This document shows, piece by piece, positions 12,801-24,800 of a DNA stretch of 29,446 nucleotides (position 1 is its first letter; every line of letters starts with the position of its first letter). The stretch is from Sphacelaria rigidula. Its lineage: Eukaryota; Phaeophyceae; Sphacelariales. Under the pieces are notes generated by a model that saw only the letters and a list, made by a program, of their open reading frames with translations, searched no databases and had not been told where the DNA came from. Location of the stretch: NCBI GenBank assembly GCA_964200075.2, contig CAXNAA020000081.1, positions 1-29,446 on the forward strand, read 5' to 3'. Both the position numbers and the translations under genes were made by a program.

Positions 12801-15800
12801 AAGGTGGAGAGAAAGCGGGTTTGATTTCGGTCTTTGGAAGCATGAGGGCGTGAGTACACAGAGGAAGTTTGGCTGACTTCGTTTCCTGAGAGTTGACGCG
12901 GTGCGGTGGTGAAGCACTGATCTAATCCGCGAGACCAAAATGCAAAGCGTGTACCGGGGAGAGATGAGGATCGTCACAAGTTATTCCACCACCAAAGGTA
13001 GGGGAGTCCGCTCTACACGGAGAATGTAGGCGGCATCTCCATTATTGTGATACTATTACGTGCTGTCAATAGTGCTCATGGATAACTGGTGAGGCAGTAC
13101 ACATTGATATTACGAGACCGCAGACTTGTCCTGAGGAAGGGGCGGGGGGGGAGAGCGAGGGGAGGAGTTGGAAGTGTTCCGAAGAAAATGGCAGTGGGTT
13201 GAGCTCGCGGATGAATTGCATTTGCTGAGCTGATCCCGACAAAACTTGGACACCCCTCACTTGTTGAAATTTGCACTTATGGTGGTGGGCGGTAACGTGC
13301 TGGCAATAAGGCTCATGGTTCGCTGGTAAGGCATAACTCGTTCATATTACGAGGCCATAGGCTCGTCCGAAGGAGGGGGGGGGTAGGGTGTACTGATGAT
13401 CTTGCATGCCATAGTCATGAGATCATTGACCTCGCACCCCTACAAAGCCTGGACGGAGCCCGTCGGGTCTTCGCCGGACCAGGACGGGGGTAGGAAGTGT
13501 GACGAGGTGAAGGCAGTGGTTTCAGCTCACAGATGGATTTGCATATGCCGAGCTGTCCCCGACAAAACTTGGATGCCCGTCACTGGTTGAACCTTGCACT
13601 AGTGGCATCAGGCGGTAATCTGTGTGATACTGTCTTGGAATCCCTTGCATGTCTCAACGTTGATTACATTGATCCGCCCTGGTACATCTAGAATCGCAAC
13701 CCGTGGGTGTGTAAAGAGCATGGGTGTGTCGGGTACGGTAATATACCCAGGTATTTCACTGTCCCGAAGCTTTGTGTTGCAGTCGTATGATGGTGATACT
13801 CAACTCAATATCTGAGTGTTTTTGAGTACGACCCTAGTCCTCTTCTCCAGTTTTGGGTACATGGAGTACGATTCTCTACCCAAGTTTTGGGTACTTGAAG
13901 TACAATTTTCAAAATACCCAGATGTAGGATATACCCTATCCAACACACCGCTTATACAGGCGCTCCTGTAGTAGAGACCCCAAAAAATTGGATGGTTTTC
14001 AAAGGGTCAAAGTACCGGTAGCAACACGCGTCCGGATCCCCCCCCTATTTCGAATTTGAAGGGCAGATGTGAACTGTTGTTGATTATATCACCCGAGAAT
14101 GGAACAAGATTTAACCCCGGTACACGCGGTATATCTGTACGTTGCAAAAAAAAAGTTCCGCGCTTCCATGTTCAGGGGATGTGTGTTGTTGTGTTGTCGT
14201 CCTATCTTTTCTGGACGCCGGTCTAGACCTTTCGGTATATGTGGGCGCACCAGCCGGGGTCACACAGGAGGAAGGTCAACACGGGAGCTTTTTATTTTTT
14301 TATTTGATTTTTAGTACTGCACCTTCCTTCTGCGGTGCTCACCTTCATTTTCTATCGCGAGAGGGATTCAGCAGTCCCTTTCCCTCGTCGACCGTTCGTG
14401 TACCAACGATACAGTCGCTCTCCACTGTTGGGCATGGTGTGAGAAAAAATCCCAGATCGCTCCGAGAATCGAACCCACGACCCAACCGTCAGAGGGTTTC
14501 GAGGTTACCAATTGGGCCACCGGGGCGATGGGGGATGGATGCCCTTGGCAATAGAACATTTCGCAGGCCTAGGTTTGTCGACGTCTGTTACATTAATATG
14601 ACGTTGAATTCGAGAAAAACGTGGATGTTGGGTTCGAGTCTCCATGTGGGAGTGCTTACTCTCAGTCCTTACGGTATCCATGTATTTTTCGTTATCGAGC
14701 GTTGGTACGTGAAGAAGAGAAAAAGTGTAGCAACCGTCCCGATAGGTATATTAGTACTAAAGCATAAAAGCCGTTTTGCAGTGAAGTGGTTTATATATTG
14801 TACCCCATTGGTCTCCATATCTCATTTCGGAACAAAATCGTCGGCTGGCGCTCAACACAAGTGATCCCGGTGCTGTAGCCGAGCAGCTATGTAAGGACAG
14901 CAACACTGGATCATATGCTCCAAGGCAACGCAGCATTATGGGTCGTGGCACCCCTGTGCGATTACCGCGGTATGGATGATGACTTCGATCCTTGTGCGGG
15001 AGAAATCAAATCACTTGGTTCTGGCTTTTTTTAACCCTTTTGAAACCGTTGACGTTTTGGGAGGCAAGATATGTTTTTTTTTACAACTCTTGAAGTACGC
15101 AGCGCACCACAACGGTGCACCACTCTGAGTTCAGGTATACCAATGTGACAGATTCGTGCACCGAACTCGAAAGTGACCTTTCCCCCGTGACGAAAGCTCC
15201 CATATGGGGATTTGTATTGTTTTTTGCGAGTTCTGTAGATGCATACAGTTGGGCACACGTCACCCATAGCGTGGTATTATTTGACAAACCACAGTAGAAA
15301 TGGTTGCCGTCGGTCCTTTCTGTTACCATGTTTTCTTCTCTGTCAGGGCTTGAAGTAATCAGGGCGTCTGGCCCGAGGACGGAAGGAAAGGGTTCCAAAA
15401 GGGTTGAGACACCCGTGTGCCATGACCCTGTTATGTGGCAAGGTTAGCATGTTTCGGTCCCTCACGTCTTGTTCAAGTTTTTTTGTTACAACCAACGCTC
15501 ATGCACTTTGACGTGTTCCCAACAGCCGGTCTATGTTGGTGCAAAGAGGGTCCATGGTAAAACCCCCAGCGACTGCCAGAAGGAGTCCTGATTTTTATAC
15601 GAGCTGGATCAGCCTAGAGGCGGATTTGGAGTTTGCAGGCCCATGCTCAGCCCAAATATTTGGAGTTGGAGCGTAGACTTTGGTATGGACAATGCTGACG
15701 GCATTAAAAACAAGTACGTCGGTACCACAACTTTTTTTTTCCATGAGTTGAGGGCATTTTACTGATCCCGGAAAACTGATTATTGCCCGTAACTCATGAA

Positions 15801-18800
15801 GTTTTGGTACCGGCGTAATTTTTTCAATGCCCCATGCATTGTCCATACCAAATTTTACTCTCCAACTCTGAATATTGTGCAGAGCGAACGCCCTGTAAGA
15901 ACCGGATCGGTCGAAATTCGGAACAGTATTCCGAAGGCCACTCACCGGTCCACGTTAGGTTTTCGTGTATCGACATTTTGGGTGGGCGCTCTCTAAGGCA
16001 TAATTAACAACACTCAGTGAGTCAGTTTTTTCTCAAGTATTTTTTTCACTGGTTTAGGGCGTTCTAGCACGGTAAAGACCATTTCTTCACGAGAACGCCC
16101 TAACCTCTATAAAAAAATATGAAATCCCTTTTTTTTTTCATTCGGCACAATTTTGTGGTTCTCCATGCTAACTTCTAAATCACAATTCTAAAAATTGAGC
16201 TAAAACATTGAGACAAGGTCTAAAAGCAATGTTCGTTTCTTCTCAAAACTCCACTAAAGACACTAAAAAAAATGAAAAAAATGAAGAAAGGTATGAAGCT
16301 GTTTCATTTTTATCATTATGCACTAGCAGTTAGTTCACCACACAAAATTTGATGGAGCAGCTCTCAAAAACGGAGACACGATATCCAGATTCGGGGCATC
16401 TAGTGCCTCTGCTCGCCGTATATTGATTTACTATGAAACTTTTGTGCGTCATATCTCGAAATAGATAACAAAGAAGGTAGAGAAGGTGAGGGTATCTATC
16501 GTCTACCCTTGCTCCAGGAAATGTCCACACCAAAATTCGTCGTCATCCGCTAAATGTATCGATCAGGGGTTTCATGGAGATTTAAGTAGGGATGCCATCT
16601 CCGCTAGGTACAGGAATTACTAGACATGGGGTTTAATCAACGTGAAAAATTGGCCCAGATTTTTTAGCAGATGGGCACCTCCCCCTTGATCAGACAATTA
16701 ATACGATATGCAGATCACGGCCCAACTCGTCTGTGTCGTTGAAATATCGCTTTGAGAGCTTAAATCCGTTTTTAGGCTGGCCCAGCTCGTAATTGCAAGA
16801 GAATCTGTTTCACCGAAAATATCAAGTGCAAGAGGAACACGTTTGAGAATATTTGCGTGCGTTGGCATATGACTATGGAAAATAAGTTTGACGTATACTT
16901 GGCTGTCCCATATGATTTTAACCCGCCGGTCGCCAGCCGGGACTCGTCACCTGGGTGTTGCATTCATTCAAGTGAAAATTGATGCCCTTCGGCCGCTAGG
17001 GTGAGTCACTGGTCATGTTGGTCTTATTTTCATGAAAAAAATCACATCCTGGACAAGAAATTCCATTGTGAAGAAGTGTATACCGTAGAGTATCGACTAT
17101 TGCGCTCATCGCAATAGACAATAGATTCCATATTGTGCGCAGTACACATCTTGACAATATAATTCATTGTCTAGGGTGTGAAGAAAATGAGCATTAACCC
17201 TGAGACCGCGATGCGGGTAGTCCATCTGAATCACGCATACTTTTTTCAAGTGAATATTCATGCCGATTCAGGAGGTGACCCACCCTCGCGGTCTAAGGTT
17301 CAAGTCCCAGGTGAACCACCTTGCTAGTGAAAGGGTTGAGGATCCTAAAACGTGAACTGACCCTCTCCCCCCTTATCTCGCCATATACCCATCTCCGTCT
17401 TACGAACCGGAATGAGCCAGGTGGAGAGGAAGACGCTCACGGCGGTACTCATGCAGCGATGTGACGAGGACGAGGCGGAGGGTGGTTGGAGGGTAGCGGG
17501 GTTCGGGGATACGGCTGAGGAGGATTACCTGACGGCTAAGGCTGATGAAGCCGAGGAGGATCGGGGTAGTCTCGTGCTATTCAAGTTTTTCAAGATGGAG
17601 CTGTACCAGGGTGGTCGGTACGTGTGTAGTCGATTGAAGTGATTGGTTGATTGGTTGTTGTACTTCAACTGAGCACCCAGGGGTCCAGCCGTGGTTGCAT
17701 TATAGACCTAACCAAGAAAAGCAAAACTGAACTACTCGCTGAAAAAAAAGGAACAGAAGGGAAAAAAGTCAAACATACTAACATTATAAACTAAGATGTG
17801 AAGAAAATATAATAAAAAGTCGAGTATTTCGTAGACGGTCAATAATTCTTGTTTTATTTTTTTTTGCTTTCCCTTCCCTCCGTGTTTTCCGTCGGAAATA
17901 CGTCGCGGTGTTGATCTGTTTTTTTTTCAGGGTGTGCTTGTGTGTGTTTACATGATGGGGTACCAATCTTTGTTCTTTTGAAGAGGGGATGGGACGAAAA
18001 AAAGGGGATTTTCAACAAGAGATTATTCGTATGTTTTTGGTTGGTCAAGTCGGTCAGCATCCAATTTTCATCTTTTTTCTTGGTCCAACGGTTCTAGAGA
18101 CGGGTATTTTGGTCGGAGCTCTCCCGCTGTACGGCATATATACATGCATGAATATCACGTATAAATTGATACGTGTGCAGACTGACCGAAACAGGTGGTA
18201 CAATACGTAGTGTCCTTCAACTCTGACTTGTTCTGTATGCATTTGAATATTACCCGGTATTCTTGCATGTCCTCCCCCCATTACTATAAAGGACATTCTA
18301 CAAAACAACTCACCGTGAGTTGCCCCCTTTTGCGAGCGGAAAGTTCTGAGAATTTCTCGGAATCTGCGAAGTTCGTGGGCCTCCTGCGGCGTGGTGTTCT
18401 TGAATATGGATAGCCTGTAGTCGTATAATGTATTCATGTTGTTCCGGAATGAACAGGGGCATCTCCAGCGTCAGCTCGAAGATGTACGTGGCTAGAAGAG
18501 GCCATGGGGATCTTGCCTGTTGGACTTGTTGTGTGTTTTTGCCTCCACGCTCAACGCACAATTCCCGTGACCAACCTGGAAAGCATCACAGCGTACTTTT
18601 TCAGTGTGTAAACTGCTGCAGTTTTTGAAAATCAAGTACGCATACAGGCTGGGCCGCCGAAGACGCGGACAGGGATGTGAACACGCGATATATCACAGCT
18701 GAGTTTCAGGTTGTTTTCTATGAAATTTTGACACGATGTACAGGATGTACGTGCCAAGGCGCCGCCTTTTCCCCCATATATATGAATCCGGGGATGAAAC

Positions 18801-21800
18801 TCTACCATCCCTTGTTTTTGGGAACAAATTTCGCCATTGAGTCAGTGTTTCGCAACGCCGTACTCTACGAAAACTATTGCTTCACTTTTTTTTCTTGTTC
18901 AACCCATTGAAATACGTTTTATTTACAACTTTGTTGCGAAAAACTGTTCTGAAATGTTTGGTCGCCGATAACTAACGGGGAGAAAACAAAAATTGTAGAG
19001 GGGAGAAGGTGGCGTCTTCGCACATACATCATGTACATTGTGTCAAAATTTCGTTGAAAACGACCTGAAAGGAAGCTGTTGAATCGCGTGTTTGTGCCCA
19101 AGACTGGTTCCTATGTGGAGATGAACCAGCCACGAAAAAATGAAACGCGGTTATGCTGTTGAATTTTAAGTATTTTTTCACGAAATTTCGACACGATGCG
19201 CATGAGGTATATTTTGAACTCTCTATTATCCCCCCTTGACATGTATTTATATTTTTATGAGTTGTCGACGCTTTTGCACCAGGGGGAACTGTTCCGAAAT
19301 TTAGATCGCCAATTACATACGAGGAAAAGAAAAAGAGGGGGCAAACGGTAGGAGATTCACATATACCCCATTTATACCGTGTCAAAATTTCATGGAAAAC
19401 AACTTCAAATTGAGCAGTGGAATCGCGTTTTTCTGCCGAGAACCGGTTTACTTGCTTTTAAAGGACAATAACCTCAGCCGGAACTTTGACGTTTTATACA
19501 AGCGCGACGCCTTGGCGCGCTGGAGGTCTCGTCTGCGTGCCATCTCAGACACTGCACGCCTGCAGTACGACATGCCTTGTTGTACAACCACAACTAGTGC
19601 AGCACCCATACAACAGAGCTTCCACCACCTCCGCTTTAAGCAGTCGAACTTTCAAAGATAGCTCGGCGTTGGGTCGGTCGTAGAGTTAGGAGCTATATTT
19701 TCGGATACGCGCCCACGCCGCGCTGATACGGCGGTTGCTTTCGGTGGACATTTTCGCATCCGCGCTGATAGCTCCACTAAGGTAGATGCACTTTCCCGTC
19801 TGATTATACCGTTGACCGGCAGCTCTGGTATGTAGAGTGGCCTTCGTGGAACTGGGTACGGACCAAAGGCGCATGGACTCTGTCTTGGTCTCGGAGACCA
19901 TCAGGCCAAGTTCCTGGCAAGTCATCACTATCACGGCCATCATTCGAGCAAGGCCTTCTGAGGTCTTCGAGGCTATGCCGGCGTCGTCCGCATAAAGCAT
20001 GCCAACCCCGCGCGTCGCACCTTTTCCAGTGGTGTCTCTTCCACTGGTTCACCACCGACACCTTGTGGCTTATCATCTAGAAAGACCAAGTCTGAGACGA
20101 TAAGTGGGTCCGCCGCAAACCGTTGGACGATCACTTCCACCAAACCTGCCCCGAAAATGTTGAACAGTGGAGACGAAACGCAACCTTGTCTGAATCCCTG
20201 GCAGACGTCGAACCACGCTGATAGTTTGCCACTATCTAGCTGTACTCGAGCTCGCATGCCGTCGTGAAACATACGGATGTTCTTGATCATTCGCGACGGG
20301 ACTCCGAACCGAGGAAGCAATTGGACCCTGAAATTTGGTATGGACAATGAATAGGGCATGAAAAAAACTCACCTCGGTACCAAGAGGGTTTTCTTTTCTT
20401 CATGAGTTGAGGGCAATAAGTATCAGTAAAATGCCTTCAACTCATGAAAGAAGAAAGCTTTTGGTACCGAGGTAATTTTTTTTCATACCCTATTCATTGT
20501 CCATACCAAATTTCGGGGTCCAACTCTGAATGTATTGAAGAGCATGGGCCTGCAAACTTCAAATCCGCCGTTAGGCTGGCCCAGCTCATACGCACCTTTA
20601 TAGGCCGATGGTTCTCGGTCTTCCTTGGGCCAGGGGTTGAAGAGAAAACGGGTTTGTGTAGACCATGGCTTACTTGCGTAATCGTACCTCAAACTGGGGT
20701 AACCTGTCTCAAGGGGACATACGATCCTTGGCAGAGTATGATGGTGACAAACGTTAAAATAGGCGCAAAACCCGTAGATTGTACACCCATCATCAGGGTC
20801 TCTCGTACTGGGTCGCCTGCGCACTAATTTCGCCACTTGAAAAGAAGAAAACTATGAAGTTGTTCGTAATGTTCATGTTATAGATACGAACGTTGTATGG
20901 GTCTCTATCGTACGACTACTCATGGCTCCGCCGACGAAGAAGCGTCTTCGATTTTTCCTGCTGAAGGCTGCTGTCATGGTCCTGATTGATGCCCAAGGTG
21001 TTCCAAAGTGAGGCGCGATCTTTCTTTTATTATGTAAAGCAGGGATTTGGTCATGAGCCCGGTGGTGATGAGAGTGCCCCTCCCCTGGGCATGACGGCTT
21101 GTTGTCATGCTCTACCGGTTTCCTGGGGTACGTGGGATCTGTCCACAACAGATGCGATCTCCTCAGGATCTCTCTCCCACGTGTCGATAGTGTATTACTG
21201 GTTTCACAGTTTCCCGTTACCTGTGCGTCTTTTCTCTGGTATATGTGTGTATGCGTGTGTTGACTATGCTCGTGCAAATTTTGTGCCTCGTTTTTTTTTT
21301 GTTCTGTGATATTTTGGGTGTTTGCTCTCTCGGCTTGTGTTCCTTACTCCGCTTTTGATTCCCGGAACGACTGTCAGGGAAAATCACGGTCGTCTGCGTT
21401 TTGTCTGCGTGTTCGTGTTTTGCGGGGGGGGGGGGAAGGGCGACGACGTGTTACCCGCCAAAGCTCACCCTCGCGTTACTGTACTCCTGTTCAGGTTTGT
21501 GGTGGATTATGTGGCACAGGTTGGAAGAGGTACGTCTTGTACCCTGTTCTCGTACCCTAAGTGGACGTTGTCCCACCAAGCTACCCAACGTTTTTGTCCT
21601 CCTCCAGCTTCACCTTCAGAACCTTCCCGTTATCACCCATCCGCTAAATTCTGTGGTAAAATCCTATGCCACCTCTATTATTGGCGACATTCAATCCTGA
21701 TCCGTGAATCGCAGATTCCGCCACCTCCCCCCCGACCCCCGATCTTCCACCTCACCTCTGCCTGTCCCCGTCTCTTGCCTTTGTCTTTTGTTCGTCTTTG

Positions 21801-24800
21801 TCTATCGTCTGTAACCTCTCTTGTCTTCTTTTTTTTAATAGGGAACAACGCGCGCGCATGGATGTGGACGAACCGACAGCAAAGGCGGTCGGAGGAGAAA
21901 TTTTACCCATGATTTTTGTGGTCAGCAAGGCCATCGAGTACATCAAGAACCAGATTCTTGACAGGGTGGTGAGTCAAGAGACGAACTGGAAATATGTCAC
22001 ACGTGGGACAGCTCATGCATGCAGTAGACCTGGAGCTTTGGTCGCATATATATATATATATATATATATGATCGACAGCACGACTACTTGATTCTAGAAC
22101 GGAGAAAGTCATGAGAAAATTCATGGTTTGGGGCAGGTGAGCAATGAACCCAGCTCGTTCACAACGTGTCTTTGTCGAAATCGGCGCCTGCGGCGTCGAT
22201 TTCAGGTCTGCCAACGCACACTATGCCGAGGAGAACCTGTGGACCCCCCTTGTCCGGGAGTCTCGTACACCTTGGGTCGAGTAACTAGTCGAAGAGAAAT
22301 CTCAGGCTGATTGGTCGATAAATTGAGTGTCGCACTTCAACTGACCCCCCAGGGGTCCAGCCGTGATCTCATGATGGACGTGTTCCGAAGAAAAACCAAA
22401 CTGAAACACGCTCTGAGAAGAAAAGAGGAATTGAACAGAACGACATAGCAGACTAGGTCATGACAAGAAAAATAAAGTGGTAAAAAAGTGAACATGAGCA
22501 AAGTATATGAACAACTGGCCGACCTAAAACAAGGAAAAAGGAAAAGAAGAGGAAATCACAACGCAAGGGTCCTTGTCCAAAATCAGGGAATACGTGACAG
22601 CAGTGTCCGAGAAGTCAAACCTCCACCTTTGCGGTTCTCCACGTGGTCAGCGTCGAGCTCTGTAAGGGGAGCAACTGTGGAAAATGGTGCCAAATGAGCG
22701 AGCTCATGATTCGGATCAGTACACTGCTCAGAAGTACTATTCAGGTAGCCCATGAGCTGTCCCACGTTTGAAATACTGGACTATACAGCAAGAAAAAGTT
22801 TGAACAAGGAGCTGGGCCAGCTAACAGGGAGTAGTTTTCTCGCCCAGGCGACGCACAGCGTAAAATTCGGAGTCGGACCCTGAGATCTTGACAACAGCTT
22901 ATTATGATCGACATGCAGAACATCTCGAGAGCAGCTAAGAAGAAAGAAAAAGAAGGGGAGTCATGGGGATTTGAAATTTCAGCGAGAACAAGATAACGTC
23001 ATAAGTTCAGGAAAGGTACGAGAATCTGCAGCTGCTCCCGCAATGTATCATTTCCTTGAGTGCAGAAGGTCTTGGGTGAAATTTCAGCTCAAGAGTCGTC
23101 GAATTGGGCCGTCCGTGCACCGTTTGGTGTGACAGCCGCGCCTGTATAATTCAAGTGATACGGGAGAATCCAATTATGGAGGTCGTGAGTTCGAATCCTG
23201 ACATATTCTGCTTTTTTTTCTTCGTTCGTCGTTAAGGTCATATATTATGCCGTACATTTTTTTCATTTTTTTTTCTTCACTCAGCAGCGGTGCCGTGTCT
23301 TATCAGCTCGGTGTACTTCACAGTGATGAGCTTACATCGGGTTCATTCGGGAAACTGGAAGAGCTGTAGTGTGGACAACGTTTAGCCACTTTTAAGCTGG
23401 CCCAGCTCGTAGGCTGGGCTAGGCTGTCGTATTCGTTAGATAAACATATTCTGTCTGAGCTGTCTCCGAAATTAATGGTTGAAGACATGATTGTTTTGTC
23501 GTGGAACCTTGGCGTGTATATCATACTTTTCTGATTTACTCACGCCGTGTCGAAAGTCACGTGGGTTGCATGAGTTGCATGATGAGTATGATTTGTAGGA
23601 GTGCGCGGTATGTGTAACCTCATGGATGAACTTTCTGACGAGTGTTGCACGTTTTTGGGGTATCTCAAACTCGATATTCCCTGATATGTTTCAAGTTGGT
23701 TTACAGAATAATTCATCAGGAACGTCGAGCTTTGAGATACCTGTATTATATTATACACTGGGAGAGGTCCCGGTATGGTACGAGTATCCCTTTGATCGCC
23801 AGAGTAGGTCATACCTTGAATCGGCATCACGTTTACTTGAGAGATGACTGCGTGACCCAGGTGAACTGCCCTGGCGGTCAACGGGTGCAGGAACAGTACG
23901 AAAGTGTGTTGGGTAGGGTATTTCTCACATTTGGGTATTTTGAGAAAACGTACGCTAAGCACCCCAAAATTGGTGAAGTACTGTGGTTGTACCTAACTTT
24001 TCCCAATATTTGGGTAGAGGTTGAGGATCGGATCATCGCAACAATAAGGCCACTTCTTGTGAGAAAAAAAATGATGTCGAAAGGCTTCTTTTCGGCCCTT
24101 CTCTATCGTTTTTAGCCCGAAAAGAGGGCCAGGCAGATGTTGACACCTTGGAATGACTTGTTGTATCTGCTCGCTGAGACCGGTCCAGACACCTCTGCGT
24201 TTTCCTTAGATCACAGTTTCGTTTCTGGCCGAACTTGCATTTTCAATAATAATCAAGTTATTATGATGGCATTTCCCCCTGTTTTTTTATAACTTGACCG
24301 TTTGCATTTGAAAATATAAGTTTGGTCAATAAGACGAAACTGTGATGTACGGGAAACGCAAAGGTGCTATGGCACGGTCTCGATCAGTAGAGCAAGTCAT
24401 TCCAAGGTGTCGGCATCGGCCTAGCCCTCTCCAAGGGCGAAGAACGACGGAGAAGGGCCAAAAAGGCAGTTTGAACAAAAACATTTTCTTTTTTGAACAA
24501 GAAATGGCGTTGGTTCGAGAGAGTGAAAACCCGAGTATCTTACTTACTCAACATACCCTTGGAACACTTGTTGGGTGCCGGCTGGGCCGGCTGATGGTGT
24601 TTTTCGTCGGGGATGACGTGATGCTTAATTTTGAGAGTTTGGCGATGAAATGTGACACGACATTTTTGTTGTCAAGACTTGTAAGACCTCCGGGGGATGC
24701 CCAGAAAAGAAAGGAAACACGATGTTGAAGCGATAAAAATCTCAGCAAAGTAGTGGAAAAAGTTGAACCTCCGTTAAAAAAAAAAAAAAAATCGCAGAGA

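Larger units (their letters stand above)
890..17420 (+). other. Intron 1 of the HSPA12-like gene, 16.5 kb, packed with repeats
   Basis: The intron runs from donor GTGAGT (890) to acceptor GAGCCAG (17414-17420). The protein alignment leaves no gap to fill between exon 1 (ending DDDRN) and exon 2 (starting VERKTLT), so no extra coding exon is required. Contents by position: 890-3190 no repeat or gene recognised; 3195-3431 E-family element; 3440-4240 nothing recognised apart from a T-run near 3453; 4244-4694 C element; 4789-4929 B element; 4930-6540 nothing recognised; 6630-6810 weakly similar to 9400-9560; 6900-8670 mostly nothing apart from half of a B-like arm at 7885-7935; 8676-9708 two adjacent inverted-repeat elements; 10413-11041 A dimer; 11521-14527 SINEs, a C element, a tandem duplication and an inverted-repeat element; 15601-15895 D element; 16051-16105 hairpin; 17042-17182 B element. 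Confidence 0.75.
17618..21841 (+). other. Intron 2 of the HSPA12-like gene, 4.2 kb
   Basis: The donor is GTACGT; the acceptor is AATAG after a long pyrimidine tract (TCTCTTGTCTTCTTTTTTTT), a textbook 3' splice site. Contents: an E-family fragment at about 17636-17790, 17800-18300 nothing recognised, weak minus-strand coding-like frames at 18310-18561, the A-family dimer at 18681-19431, the LINE fragment at 19598-20318, the D element at 20318-20592, and about 1.2 kb (20600-21841) without a recognised repeat apart from G- and C-rich runs. Confidence 0.75.

Noticed and set aside
12534-12977. Minus-strand open frame of 147 codons
   Set aside because: It is antisense to the S2 SINE, low in recognisable structure and without a motif.
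14457-14527. Possible functional tRNA gene on the minus strand
   Set aside because: A and B boxes and a partial acceptor stem exist, but the anticodon arm is not a clean five-pair stem, and a SINE body shared with 27 kb follows directly.
14142-14864. Plus-strand open frame of 240 codons
   Set aside because: It runs antisense through the S3 SINE and its tRNA-like head, has no motif, and changes composition along its length. It is a chance frame over repeats.
20922-21011. Short plus-strand frame starting [20 protein letters not shown]
   Set aside because: It is only 29 codons, has no continuation or neighbouring support, and overlaps other equally open frames.
21322-21912. Plus-strand open frame of 196 codons overlapping exon 3
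   Set aside because: It crosses the intron 2 pyrimidine tract and reads exon 3 in the wrong frame; the frame that joins exons 2 and 4 is different.
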